The notes under the pieces: generated by a model | Told to the model about the DNA's origin: nothing | The model's input: the letters and a program-made list of their open reading frames with translations, nothing else | Databases searched by the model: none | Source of the DNA: Gemmatimonadaceae bacterium | Lineage (GTDB): Bacteria; Gemmatimonadota; Gemmatimonadetes; Gemmatimonadales; Gemmatimonadaceae | Assembly (NCBI GenBank): GCA_019752115.1 | Contig: JAIEMN010000016.1 | Location: 1-64,000, forward strand | Direction of reading: 5' to 3' | Length of the DNA stretch: 64,000 nt | Program-made: the position numbers and the translations under genes | In this document: piece by piece, positions 33,130 through 41,554 of the stretch | Layout: each line of letters begins with the position of its first letter | Position numbering within the stretch: the stretch's first letter is position 1

Positions 33130-35031
33130 TCAGGCGGCGAGTGCCACCGACTCCGCATCACGGAATCGGCGCAGCCACCACTCGAAGCAGAGGAGCGACC
33201 AGATGACGAGGCGGTGATTCACACGCCCCGAGACATGTTCATCGAGCAGGGTCTGCACGCCGGCCGGCTCGAGAAAGTCGTAGAGCCGGGTGTCGCGACG
33301 GGCGAGCAACGCGCGGATATAGTCGATGCTGCGTCCGCGGAACCAACTGCCATCGGGCGCCGAGAAGCCCTGCTTCTTGCCCTTGGCGTACTCGGCCGGC
33401 ATGTACCGGGAGAACGCCTGTCGCAGAATCAGCTTGCCATCACCCGTTTCATTGAAGTACTTGTCGGCCTTCGCGCCCGGCGTGTTCTCGTCGAAGCGGA
33501 CGATCGAATCGACGTGCTTGAGCTTGAACTTGACCGGCACGCGCAGCGCAAAGTCCACCAGATCATTGTCGAGGAAGGGCACACGCGTTTCGAGCCCGTG
33601 CGCCATCGACAGCTTGTCCTCCACGAGCAGCAGCCCGGGGAGGAACGTCGACAGCTCGAAGTAGAGCGAGTGATTGACATAGTCGTCGGGCCCCATGGTG
33701 AGGAACGAGCGACGACGAAGGACATTGCGGAACGCCGCCTCGGGCGGATGCTGCTGCAGCGCCTGCTGCAGCACGGGGCGGAAGAAGCTGCTCCGCAGAT
33801 GATCCGGCACGAGGCGCTGCCAGTACGCGTAGTACTTGTCGAGATACTGTGCCGCATCGTCATTCTTCACCGCGCGATAGTAGCGCCACGGGTAGCCGGC
33901 GAAGATCTCGTCACCGCCGGTCCCGGCAAGCACCACCTTCACGAAGCGGGAGGCGAGGCGCGACACATAGTAGTTGGGATAGCTCTGGCCCACGCGCAGA
34001 TCTTCGAGGTGCCAGACCAGCTCGGGGAGAATGCGCTCCATGTCGCCGGCCTTGAGCACGACCTGATAGTGCTCGGTGCGAAACGCATTGGAGAGCATCT
34101 CGGCCTTGGCGCGCTCGTCGAAGCCCTGCTCGATGCCGGAGGCCGACGACACGTCGAAACCGGCGGTGAAGCTCTTCACATTCGGCAGGCGGCTCGCGGT
34201 GACGCAGGTAATGGCGCCCGAGTCGATGCCACCGCTCAGATACGTGCCAATCTCGACGTCGGCGCCGATCTGCCGCGTCACCGCCTGACGAAAGAGCCGG
34301 TCGAGCTCCTCGACATACTCCGGCGCACTGACGCCGGTTTCGTGCTTGAATTCGTAGTCCCACCAGCGCCGGACCTTGAACGAGGACCGGTCGCCGAGCT
34401 GCAGCGTCGCGCTGTGCGCACGCGGCAGCAGATGGACGCCGTCGAACAGCGTCTGATCGCTGAAGACGTTCTGGAAGGTGAAGTACTCGCCGAGGGCGGC
34501 CGTGTTCACGGTCACGCGCATCGCCGGATGCTGCAGCAGCGACTTGATCTCCGAGCCGAAGAGCAGCGTGTCGCCACGCCAGGCGTAGTACAGCGGCTTC
34601 ACGCCAAAGCGATCGCGGGCAAGGAAGACGGTGCCGTCCTGCACATCGTAGAGCGCAAAGGCGAACATGCCGTTGAACTTTTCGACGCATTTGGGGCCCC
34701 ACACCCGCCAGGCCTCGAGAATCACCTCGGAGTCCGTCTGCGAGCGGAAGCGCGCGCCCTGCCGTTCGAGCTGCTTGCGGAGCTCGCGCCAGTTGTAGAT
34801 CTCGCCGTTGTACGTGAGCACGTACCGCTCATCGACCGACAGCATCGGCTGATGACCTGCCGGCGAGAGATCCAGAATGGCGAGTCGCCGGTGGCCGAAG
34901 CCGACCCCATTGGCTGTCCAGACCCCCGATCCATCGGGTCCTCGATGGCGCACGACGTCCGTCATGGCCCTGACGAGGTCAGGGGCCACGGGTGTGCCGT
35001 GCACATTGATGACACCGGTGATGCCGCACAT
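33130..35031 (-). CDS. asnB: glutamine-dependent asparagine synthetase-like amidotransferase
   Basis: This is a class II glutamine amidotransferase of 633 residues. Cys2 (MCGITG) is the glutaminase nucleophile, with HRGPDGSG and YNGEIYNW in the glutaminase half and the ATP-pyrophosphatase PP-loop SGGIDS at 266-271. True asparagine synthetases are this length, but homologues in glycan loci amidate sugar carboxylates. Here it heads a run of glycosyltransferase genes and a second homologue lies across the intergenic region at 36522. I infer a sugar-amide role; asparagine synthesis cannot be excluded. Confidence 0.85.
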   Translation of the reverse strand: MCGITGVINVHGTPVAPDLVRAMTDVVRHRGPDGSGVWTANGVGFGHRRLAILDLSPAGHQPMLSVDERYVLTYNGEIYNWRELRKQLERQGARFRSQTDSEVILEAWRVWGPKCVEKFNGMFAFALYDVQDGTVFLARDRFGVKPLYYAWRGDTLLFGSEIKSLLQHPAMRVTVNTAALGEYFTFQNVFSDQTLFDGVHLLPRAHSATLQLGDRSSFKVRRWWDYEFKHETGVSAPEYVEELDRLFRQAVTRQIGADVEIGTYLSGGIDSGAITCVTASRLPNVKSFTAGFDVSSASGIEQGFDERAKAEMLSNAFRTEHYQVVLKAGDMERILPELVWHLEDLRVGQSYPNYYVSRLASRFVKVVLAGTGGDEIFAGYPWRYYRAVKNDDAAQYLDKYYAYWQRLVPDHLRSSFFRPVLQQALQQHPPEAAFRNVLRRRSFLTMGPDDYVNHSLYFELSTFLPGLLLVEDKLSMAHGLETRVPFLDNDLVDFALRVPVKFKLKHVDSIVRFDENTPGAKADKYFNETGDGKLILRQAFSRYMPAEYAKGKKQGFSAPDGSWFRGRSIDYIRALLARRDTRLYDFLEPAGVQTLLDEHVSGRVNHRLVIWSLLCFEWWLRRFRDAESVALAA

Positions 35032-35332
35032 GGCGAATCGAGGGCGAGAGGGGACGGATGGGCGTAGTGATTCGCCGAAGTTGAGAGCAGGATCCGTGCC
35101 CAACGCTAAGCCGTTGCAATACAAACATTTACCAAACATTGAGCTTCGGCGACCGGCAGCTTTTTCCCGTTTCGTCGGGGGGTCGGCGGCGTTACACCCC
35201 CGGCATTTTCTGCCGATCGATCCTGCCTTGGCGGGCCATTCGTACCGGCTGGCGGGCCGCGCGGAAAATACGCAAACCATTGCTGTCCAATGACTTAGAG
35301 AATGGCACGTATTCTGTATAGTCGTGCACGCC
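35032..35332. other. divergent intergenic region of the sugar island
   Basis: These 301 bases separate asnB (minus) from the glycosyltransferase at 35333 (plus). They are clearly richer in A+T than the flanking genes, for instance around 35115-35142, and hold no credible coding frame. The right end carries AATGACTTAG at 35289-35298 and a TGGCACG box at 35303-35309. A promoter for the minus strand must also lie here but I cannot point to it. Confidence 0.6.
35289..35319 (+). promoter_or_regulatory. AATGACTTAG motif and sigma-54-like promoter before a glycosyltransferase operon
   Basis: AATGACTTAG (35289-35298) is followed by TGGCACGTATTCTGTAT (35303-35319). The -24 part TGGCACG is perfect sigma-54 consensus; the -12 part has GT where GC is expected. 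The same AATGACTTAG lies upstream of the flgB and fliL sigma-54 promoters. The site is 14-30 bases before the start codon. Confidence 0.35.
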
Positions 35333-36502
35333 ATGACTACGCTTTCCAATCACCCCGCACGCGGTGCGTCGGTGCGCGATCTCCGCGTGCTGATGATCGC
35401 GTTTGCGAGCACCGCCCACGGGGGCGTGCATCGCAAGCTCGCCGAGCAGGTGCGGGAAATGCGGCGCCATATCCCCCAGACGCTGGCCCTCGTCTTCGCC
35501 GACACGCGCGAGGCGCCGGCGCCGGCCAATCCGCCGTACACCCTCGTGGACCTGCGCGGGGGCGGCTTCGATCCGGCCAGCCGATCGCTCGCCTGGTTCC
35601 ACTGCTGGGAGGCGGTCGAGCAGTTCAAGCCCGACGTGGTCTACATGCGCTACCCGTTGTACGACGGGCATGTGCTGCGCTTCCTGCGCGAGGCCCCGCC
35701 GGTGGTGTTCGAACTGCAGACCAAGTTTGATCTCGAGTTGCCCCCCGCCGCCGCCGAGATCGAGCGGCAGTGGGCGCGCCGCGTGCTGCCGGAGACGGCG
35801 GGGCTCGTGGCCGTGACGCCCGAGATCCTGACCCATGAACTCACGCGCGGGCGCGTCGCGATCCCCGGGCATGTCATGGCCAACGGCGCCGATCCGGCGT
35901 TGCTCCCCTTCGTGACACCGCAGCTGCCGCCCGATCGCATCAACCTGGTGTGCGTGGCGTCATTCTATCCGTGGCATGGTGCCGATCGCGTCATCTGCGG
36001 CATGGCGGCCGAGCCTGACGTGTCGGATGTGCATCTGCATCTGGTTGGCGACGGCGGTTCGGTCCCCGCGCTCCGCCAGCTGGCGATCGACCTTGGCGTC
36101 CAGGATCGCGTGCACTTCCATGGCCTGATCCCGGCCGACGCCCTTGATCCGTTCTATGCGCAGGCGCATCTCGCCATCGGCGTGCTCGCCCCACAGCGCA
36201 AAGGGCTCACCGAACTGTGCGCGCTCAAGCATCGCGAGTATGCGCTCCGCGGATTGCCATTCGTCGCAGCGGGCACCGATATCGATTTTCCGGCCTCGCT
36301 CCCGTGGCTGCGCACCGTGGACGCCGATGACACGCCGATCTCGCCCCGCATGCTGCGCGCGTTCGCGCTCGGCTGGACGAACGAAAAGCGGCGCCGGCAG
36401 ATCCGGCAGTGGGCCGAACAGCACCTCTCGTGGAGCGCCAAGATTCGGGCGCTGACCGAGTTCCTTGGCACCGTCGCGCGTCCGCGCGTGAAGGCTGCCT
36501 GA
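35333..36502 (+). CDS. GT4-type glycosyltransferase
   Basis: This is a GT-B glycosyltransferase of 389 residues from the ATG at 35333 (a GTG at 35324 would add three). The N-terminal side has STAHGGVHRKLAEQVREM and VVYMRYPLYDGHVLRFL. The donor side has RINLVCVASFYPWHGADRVI, HLVGDGGSVPALRQL, and a C-terminal region with KHREYALRGLPFVA in place of the usual EX7E motif. It heads a tightly spaced plus-strand operon (asparagine-synthetase-like, glycosyltransferase, acyltransferase, formyltransferase). Confidence 0.82.
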   Translation: MTTLSNHPARGASVRDLRVLMIAFASTAHGGVHRKLAEQVREMRRHIPQTLALVFADTREAPAPANPPYTLVDLRGGGFDPASRSLAWFHCWEAVEQFKPDVVYMRYPLYDGHVLRFLREAPPVVFELQTKFDLELPPAAAEIERQWARRVLPETAGLVAVTPEILTHELTRGRVAIPGHVMANGADPALLPFVTPQLPPDRINLVCVASFYPWHGADRVICGMAAEPDVSDVHLHLVGDGGSVPALRQLAIDLGVQDRVHFHGLIPADALDPFYAQAHLAIGVLAPQRKGLTELCALKHREYALRGLPFVAAGTDIDFPASLPWLRTVDADDTPISPRMLRAFALGWTNEKRRRQIRQWAEQHLSWSAKIRALTEFLGTVARPRVKAA

Positions 36503-36521
36503 CCATGCGGAGTTCCTGATC

Positions 36522-38264
36522 ATGTGCGGTATTGCCGGTCTGCTCGACCACACCCGCGGCGCGAATCCGTCGTGGATCGATCCGTTCACCGACGCGCTGG
36601 TGCATCGCGGCCCCGACGGCCGCGGCACCTGGTGCGACGGCCCGGTGGCGCTCGGCCATCGCCGACTGGCGATTCTCGACCCGTCGCCGCTCGGCGCCTG
36701 TCCGATGCCGTACACGGCGCCGGATGGCCGCACGCTGCGCATCACGTTCAACGGGGAGATCTACAACTTCCTCGAGCTGCGCGACGAGCTGCGGCGCGAC
36801 GGCTACGCCTTTCGGACCGAAACCGATACCGAGGTCATCGCCGCGGCGTGGCACCGCTGGGGCCTCGACTGCCAGCGCCGCTTCAACGGGATGTGGGCGT
36901 TTGCCCTCTGGGATGAGCAGACGCGCACGCTGACGCTCTCGCGTGATCGCTTTGGTGTGAAGCCGCTCTACCTCGCCGTCATGGGGAGCACGATCGCCTT
37001 CGCGTCGGAGATCAAGGCGTTTCTCGCGCTCCCGCACTTTCCGCGTACGCTCAACCAGCAGGCCGCGACGCGCTATTTCACGCATCCCAATGCGTACGAT
37101 GGCATCTCGCCCGACACCGCCCTCAATGGTGTCATGCGCCTGCCGCCGGGCCACTCGCTAACGATCACCCCCGAGGGCACGCAGGGCTTCTCGCGCTGGT
37201 GGAACACCCGCGATCACCTGCCCAGTGTGCCGGCACGCTATGAGGAACAGGTCGAGCAGTTCCGCGACCTGTTCCTCGACAGCGTGCGCCTGCGCATGCG
37301 CAGTGACGTGCCGATCGGGACCTCCCTGAGCGGGGGGCTCGACAGCAGCGCCGTGGCCTCGGGCATGGCCGCGGTCGCGCGCGACGGACATCTCGCCCTC
37401 GATCGCTGCGCGAGCGACTGGCAGCGGACCTTCATTGCGAGCTTTCCCGGGCATCCGGTGGATGAGCGGGAATTCGCCGATCTCGTCGTGGCGCACACCG
37501 GCGCGAAGCCGACCTACTGGAACTTCCAGCAGGCCACCGCGCTCCGCGGACTCGCCGCCAGTGTCTATGCGCTGGATGATCTGAGCGCCGCGCCAGCCGT
37601 GCCCGTGCTGAACATCTACAAGACGATGCGCGAGCACGGCGTGGTCGTGACGCTCGATGGGCACGGCGGCGATGAGCTGCTCGCCGGCTACTCCTGGTAT
37701 CGCGAACGGCCGCTCGATCAGCTCAATGACGCGCTCGATCAGGACTTTCACGTCACGCACCTGCCGGCCATCCTGCGCAACTATGATGGCTGCTCCATGG
37801 CCAACGGCGTCGAAGTGCGCTCGCCGTTTCTCGACTGGCGCCTCGTCACCTACGCGATGGCGCTGCCCCCGGAAGCCAAACTCGATGCGACCTACAGCAA
37901 GCGCATTCTGCGCGATGCGCTGACGGGCATCCTGCCCGACGGGATTCGCACCCGCACGACCAAGTTCGGCTTCGAGTCGCCGCTGGTGGCGTGGGCCAAC
38001 GGCCCGCTGGGCGCCGTCCTGCGCGCGGCCAGCCAGACCGAGATCTGGCGGAGTGCCCCGTCGGCCGCTCAGCCCGAGCAGGTGGCCGCCATCATCCAGG
38101 CACGTACAGCCACGCGTCCGCATGGCTTCACCGAAGCCGATCGCGTAGCGGTGGCCTTCGGATACCGGTTGCTCACGTTCGTGCTCTGGTGCGAACACTA
38201 TCTCGCCATCGGCGACCGCCGCATCACCCGCATGGTCGGCGCGCCGACCGCGGCGGCCGCATGA
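36522..38264 (+). CDS. asnB: second glutamine-dependent asparagine synthetase-like amidotransferase
   Basis: This 580-residue class II amidotransferase has Cys2 (MCGIAG), HRGPDGRG, FNGEIYNF and the PP-loop SGGLDS at 270-275. It differs clearly from the divergent homologue at 33130, so this is not a recent duplication. Its stop overlaps the next start (ATGA). In sugar loci such enzymes turn uronic acids into uronamides, and the neighbouring acyl- and formyltransferases support a tailoring role here. The activity is inferred. Confidence 0.84.
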   Translation: MCGIAGLLDHTRGANPSWIDPFTDALVHRGPDGRGTWCDGPVALGHRRLAILDPSPLGACPMPYTAPDGRTLRITFNGEIYNFLELRDELRRDGYAFRTETDTEVIAAAWHRWGLDCQRRFNGMWAFALWDEQTRTLTLSRDRFGVKPLYLAVMGSTIAFASEIKAFLALPHFPRTLNQQAATRYFTHPNAYDGISPDTALNGVMRLPPGHSLTITPEGTQGFSRWWNTRDHLPSVPARYEEQVEQFRDLFLDSVRLRMRSDVPIGTSLSGGLDSSAVASGMAAVARDGHLALDRCASDWQRTFIASFPGHPVDEREFADLVVAHTGAKPTYWNFQQATALRGLAASVYALDDLSAAPAVPVLNIYKTMREHGVVVTLDGHGGDELLAGYSWYRERPLDQLNDALDQDFHVTHLPAILRNYDGCSMANGVEVRSPFLDWRLVTYAMALPPEAKLDATYSKRILRDALTGILPDGIRTRTTKFGFESPLVAWANGPLGAVLRAASQTEIWRSAPSAAQPEQVAAIIQARTATRPHGFTEADRVAVAFGYRLLTFVLWCEHYLAIGDRRITRMVGAPTAAAA

Positions 38265-39622
38265 CTTCAGGATCTGTGTCGTTCGAATCATCCGCCATGC
38301 CCTTCGCCGCGGGCGGCACCCGCCGCCGCGTGCTGATCGGGACCTGCGAGATCGCCCATCACGTGGTCGATCTGGTCGAAGGGTTTCGCCGCCTCGGGCA
38401 CGACGCCACCAGCGTCATGTACCACCGGAACAAGTACTATCCCGACGCGACCTACGACATCGACGCGACGGGCACCTCGCTGAGCACCGAGTCGCTGCTG
38501 TCGCTCATCAACAGCCACGACCTGTTCATCTTCATCTGGACCAGCCTGCTCCCGGACAACAACGACTTCCCGGTGCTGCGCACGCTGGGCAAGGAGATCG
38601 TCACGATCTTCTGTGGAGATGACGTACGCCACTGGTCGGCCTACTCGCAGGACTACGGGCGCGATCTGCGCGACCGGGTTCCGGTCCTCGACACGATTCC
38701 ACTCGAGAAGCAGTTGCGCACCCTGCGCCGCGCCGAGATGGTGGCCGACGCGGTGTTCTCGCGCCCCAATCAGCACAACCTGGGGGTCCGCCCCTATCAC
38801 CACTTCCACCTGCCGATCGACCTGCGCCGGATCACGGCGCACATCCCGGATCGGGAGATTCCCGTGGTGGTACACGCCCCGTCCAATCAGGGGGGTAAGG
38901 GATCGGACCTGGTGCTCACCGCGCTCGACACCCTCAAGGCCGAGGGCGTGGCGTTCGAGCTGCGCCTGTTGACCGACGTGTCCAACGGCGAAGTCCTCGC
39001 CGCGCTCGCCGATGCGGACGTCGCGATTGATCAGGTCTTCATTCCCGGGATCTCGCGCTTTGGTCAGGAGGCGCTCGCGAGCGGCTGTGCACTCGCCAGT
39101 GTCATTGAATCGCCCTATGCGGAGTCACCGGATGTCCCGCCGGTGTGGCACATCGGCGAACACACCCTGGTGGAGCCGTTCCGCGAGCTGCTCAGCAACC
39201 GCGCGCTCCGTCGCTCGCTCGCCGAGCGGGCGCGGACGTACGTCGAGCAGCACTACGATGTGGCGGTCGTGGCGAAGGGGATTCTCGATGTGCTGGATCA
39301 GCGCACGCGCGGGCCCTTCGATCACTATCCGCGCTTCTATCTGACCGACTATCGCCTCCCGCCGCAGCACACCATTCCGCCCGACGTCGCCGATGCGACC
39401 TCACAGGTGGTGCGCCGCTGGGGGGTGCCGCATGACGCCGATGTGCGGCGACTGATTCGCGAAGGGTTTCTACGCGACATCCCCTTCGGAGGGTTTGACA
39501 CGCTTCCACGCTGGGCGCCGGGAACCGGCGCGCGCCGTCCATCCGAGGCGCCGTGGCCTCGGAATCTGGAAGCGTCCCATAATGCCGCGGCGCCTGCCGC
39601 TGTTGGAGTGAGCGATTCATGA
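38261..39622 (+). CDS. glycosyltransferase-like protein
   Basis: This 453-residue protein has a GT-B-like layout: an N-terminal RVLIGTCEIAHHVVDLVEGF, a central VVVHAPSNQGGKGSDLVLTAL (about 207-227) and a C-terminal VFIPGISRFGQEALASGCAL that stands where family 4 enzymes have the EX7E motif. The last 60 residues are basic and loosely conserved. The ATG at 38261 overlaps the amidotransferase stop and its own stop overlaps the next start. It is less typical than its neighbours, so acceptor binding or an unusual donor is possible. Confidence 0.72.
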   Translation: MTSGSVSFESSAMPFAAGGTRRRVLIGTCEIAHHVVDLVEGFRRLGHDATSVMYHRNKYYPDATYDIDATGTSLSTESLLSLINSHDLFIFIWTSLLPDNNDFPVLRTLGKEIVTIFCGDDVRHWSAYSQDYGRDLRDRVPVLDTIPLEKQLRTLRRAEMVADAVFSRPNQHNLGVRPYHHFHLPIDLRRITAHIPDREIPVVVHAPSNQGGKGSDLVLTALDTLKAEGVAFELRLLTDVSNGEVLAALADADVAIDQVFIPGISRFGQEALASGCALASVIESPYAESPDVPPVWHIGEHTLVEPFRELLSNRALRRSLAERARTYVEQHYDVAVVAKGILDVLDQRTRGPFDHYPRFYLTDYRLPPQHTIPPDVADATSQVVRRWGVPHDADVRRLIREGFLRDIPFGGFDTLPRWAPGTGARRPSEAPWPRNLEASHNAAAPAAVGVSDS

Positions 39623-40632
39623 CCTTGACTGACAGCTACGCCCACGAAGCCGTCGAAGCGCCCCTCGAGGTGTGCGACCTCGCGGACATGCCCGATGCCG
39701 AATGGGATGCGTTCGTGGATCGCTGCTACAACGGCACGCTCTTTCACAAGCGGGCGTTTCTGGCGTATCACGAGCCCGGACGCTTTCACTTCACCTGGCT
39801 TGGCTTTCGCGACGGCCATGGCGCGCTCATGGGGGTGCTGCCGTGCGTCATTCGCCACGGCGAGCTGCTGAGCCCCATGGGGGCCTCGTACGGCGGCATC
39901 ATTGCGCTGCCGTCGTCGTTCAGCATGATGTGGCGCATGGTGGATGCCCTGCAGCGGTGGGTCCGGCAGCAGGAGCTCCGCCGCGTATCGTTCACCTATG
40001 CGCCGCTCACGTACAACCGCGGCATGTCGCAGGACCTGGATTTCGCGATGCTGTACGGCGGCTTCCAGAATTCCCGGAATCTGTTCTCCAGCGTCGTCGA
40101 TCTCTCGGCGTTCGACGACGAGGATCCCACGCACCATCTCACGCCAATGGGGCGCCGGGCGATTCGCAAATCGGAGAAGGAAGGGATCGTCGTCTCCGAG
40201 AGCGATGACCTGGCCGAGTATTATCCGATCCTCGAAGAGAACAAGCGGAAGTTCGATGTGAAGCCGGCGCATTCGCTGGCCGAGCTCGAACGGATCCGCA
40301 CGCTCGTCCCGGGCACGTGGCGGCTCATGGCCGCCCGACACGAAGGCGAGCTGGTCGCCGGCGTGCTCACCACGCACTGCAACCCGCGGGTGCTGCTGGC
40401 GTTCTACATCGCCAGCCGCCCGGAGTATCAGCACATGCGCCCGGTGAACCGCGTGCTCTTCGACACCGCCAAGTGGGCGCGCGCGAACGGGTACTACTTC
40501 CTCGATCTCGGCGTGTCGATGAACACGGCGTCGGACAATCCGATGGAGCCGGCGTGGAGCCTGATCAGCTTCAAGGAGTTCATCGGCTCGCGCGGGTTCC
40601 TGCGTCCGTCGTACACCTGGACCCCCACCTGA
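39619..40632 (+). CDS. FemAB/GNAT-type acyl- or aminoacyltransferase
   Basis: This 337-residue cytosolic protein belongs to the GNAT-like FemAB/BioF2 superfamily. Visible parts are the LFHKRAFLAYH segment, GASYGGI, the HLTPMGRRAIRKSEKEGI helix (residues 172-189) and the closing YFLDLGVSMNTASDNP and SLISFKEFIGSRG. Homologues in polysaccharide loci transfer acyl or amino-acid groups to amino sugars or glycans. ATGA overlaps on its 5' side show coupling to the glycosyltransferase. The donor is unknown. Confidence 0.72.
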   Translation: MTLTDSYAHEAVEAPLEVCDLADMPDAEWDAFVDRCYNGTLFHKRAFLAYHEPGRFHFTWLGFRDGHGALMGVLPCVIRHGELLSPMGASYGGIIALPSSFSMMWRMVDALQRWVRQQELRRVSFTYAPLTYNRGMSQDLDFAMLYGGFQNSRNLFSSVVDLSAFDDEDPTHHLTPMGRRAIRKSEKEGIVVSESDDLAEYYPILEENKRKFDVKPAHSLAELERIRTLVPGTWRLMAARHEGELVAGVLTTHCNPRVLLAFYIASRPEYQHMRPVNRVLFDTAKWARANGYYFLDLGVSMNTASDNPMEPAWSLISFKEFIGSRGFLRPSYTWTPT

Positions 40633-40646
40633 GCGCGACGCCGCCA

Positions 40647-41519
40647 ATGCGCCGTCTCGCGCTCCTCGGCTGGAACGACAACACGCAGCGGTGTCTTGAC
40701 GCGCTCGCGTATCGGCAGCGCGTGCCGTCGGTCGTGGTGGTGCCGGCCGGCGTGGAGTCCAGCGCGCTGCAAGCGCAGGCACGAGGGTGGGGGATTGAGG
40801 TACGGGTCGCCGATCGGCAGACCGCGTTGCGAACGCTGCTCCCCGACATCGCGCTCATCGCCAGCGCGTCGTGGCCGCTCAAGATCAGCGCGGAGGATAT
40901 CGCCGCCTTTCCCGATGCGATCATCAATGTGCATGGCGCCGCCTTGCCGCGGTGGCGTGGGCCGCATCCGCTCAACTGGGCACTCCTCGCCGACGACCCC
41001 ACGATTGGTGTTACCGTGCATCATGTCGCCGTTGGCCTCGACGAAGGCGACATCATTCTGCAGCAGACGTTGCCGCTGAACGACGAGGATACGCTGCTCG
41101 ATGTACGGGCGCTGGTGCACCGCGCGGGCGCCGCATTGCTGGCGGATGCGGTCGCGCGGCTCGATCGCGGTGACGCGCCACGCATCCCACAGGATCCCGC
41201 AGCCGCGACGCAGGCCCGTCGCCGCACCCCCGACGATGGTCGCATCACCTGGTCGGCCTCGGCACGCACCTGCTTTGCGCACATCCGCGCGAGCGGACGA
41301 CCCACGCCCGGTGCCTTTACGCATCGCGGCGACGAGCGCGTGACCATCTGGCGGGCCGCGATTACGACGTCTCCCGCCGGATCCGAGCTCCCCGGTACGG
41401 TTCTGCAGACGCATCCGATGCCAATCGTGCGCACGGGCGACGGCGGCGCGCTGGCGCTGCTCGAGTGGGAAGGACCGACGCTGGCAGTCGGCGATCGACT
41501 CGCGTCGCCGACCGGCTAG
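40647..41519 (+). CDS. sugar N-formyltransferase-like protein
   Basis: This is a 290-residue enzyme of the methionyl-tRNA formyltransferase superfamily, which uses N10-formyltetrahydrofolate. The catalytic set Asn94, His96 (INVHGAALP) and Asp132 (GLDEGDI) is complete, with the PRWRGPHPLNWAL loop between them. It lacks the full C-terminal tRNA-binding domain of Fmt and lies in a sugar operon, so formylation of an amino sugar (as in VioF or WbkC) is the better reading. It is the last gene of the plus-strand operon and converges on the TPR glycosyltransferase. Confidence 0.8.
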   Translation: MRRLALLGWNDNTQRCLDALAYRQRVPSVVVVPAGVESSALQAQARGWGIEVRVADRQTALRTLLPDIALIASASWPLKISAEDIAAFPDAIINVHGAALPRWRGPHPLNWALLADDPTIGVTVHHVAVGLDEGDIILQQTLPLNDEDTLLDVRALVHRAGAALLADAVARLDRGDAPRIPQDPAAATQARRRTPDDGRITWSASARTCFAHIRASGRPTPGAFTHRGDERVTIWRAAITTSPAGSELPGTVLQTHPMPIVRTGDGGALALLEWEGPTLAVGDRLASPTG

Positions 41520-41554
41520 CTCCCGCGCGCCGCGCGGCCGCTTAGCGGCTCTGC

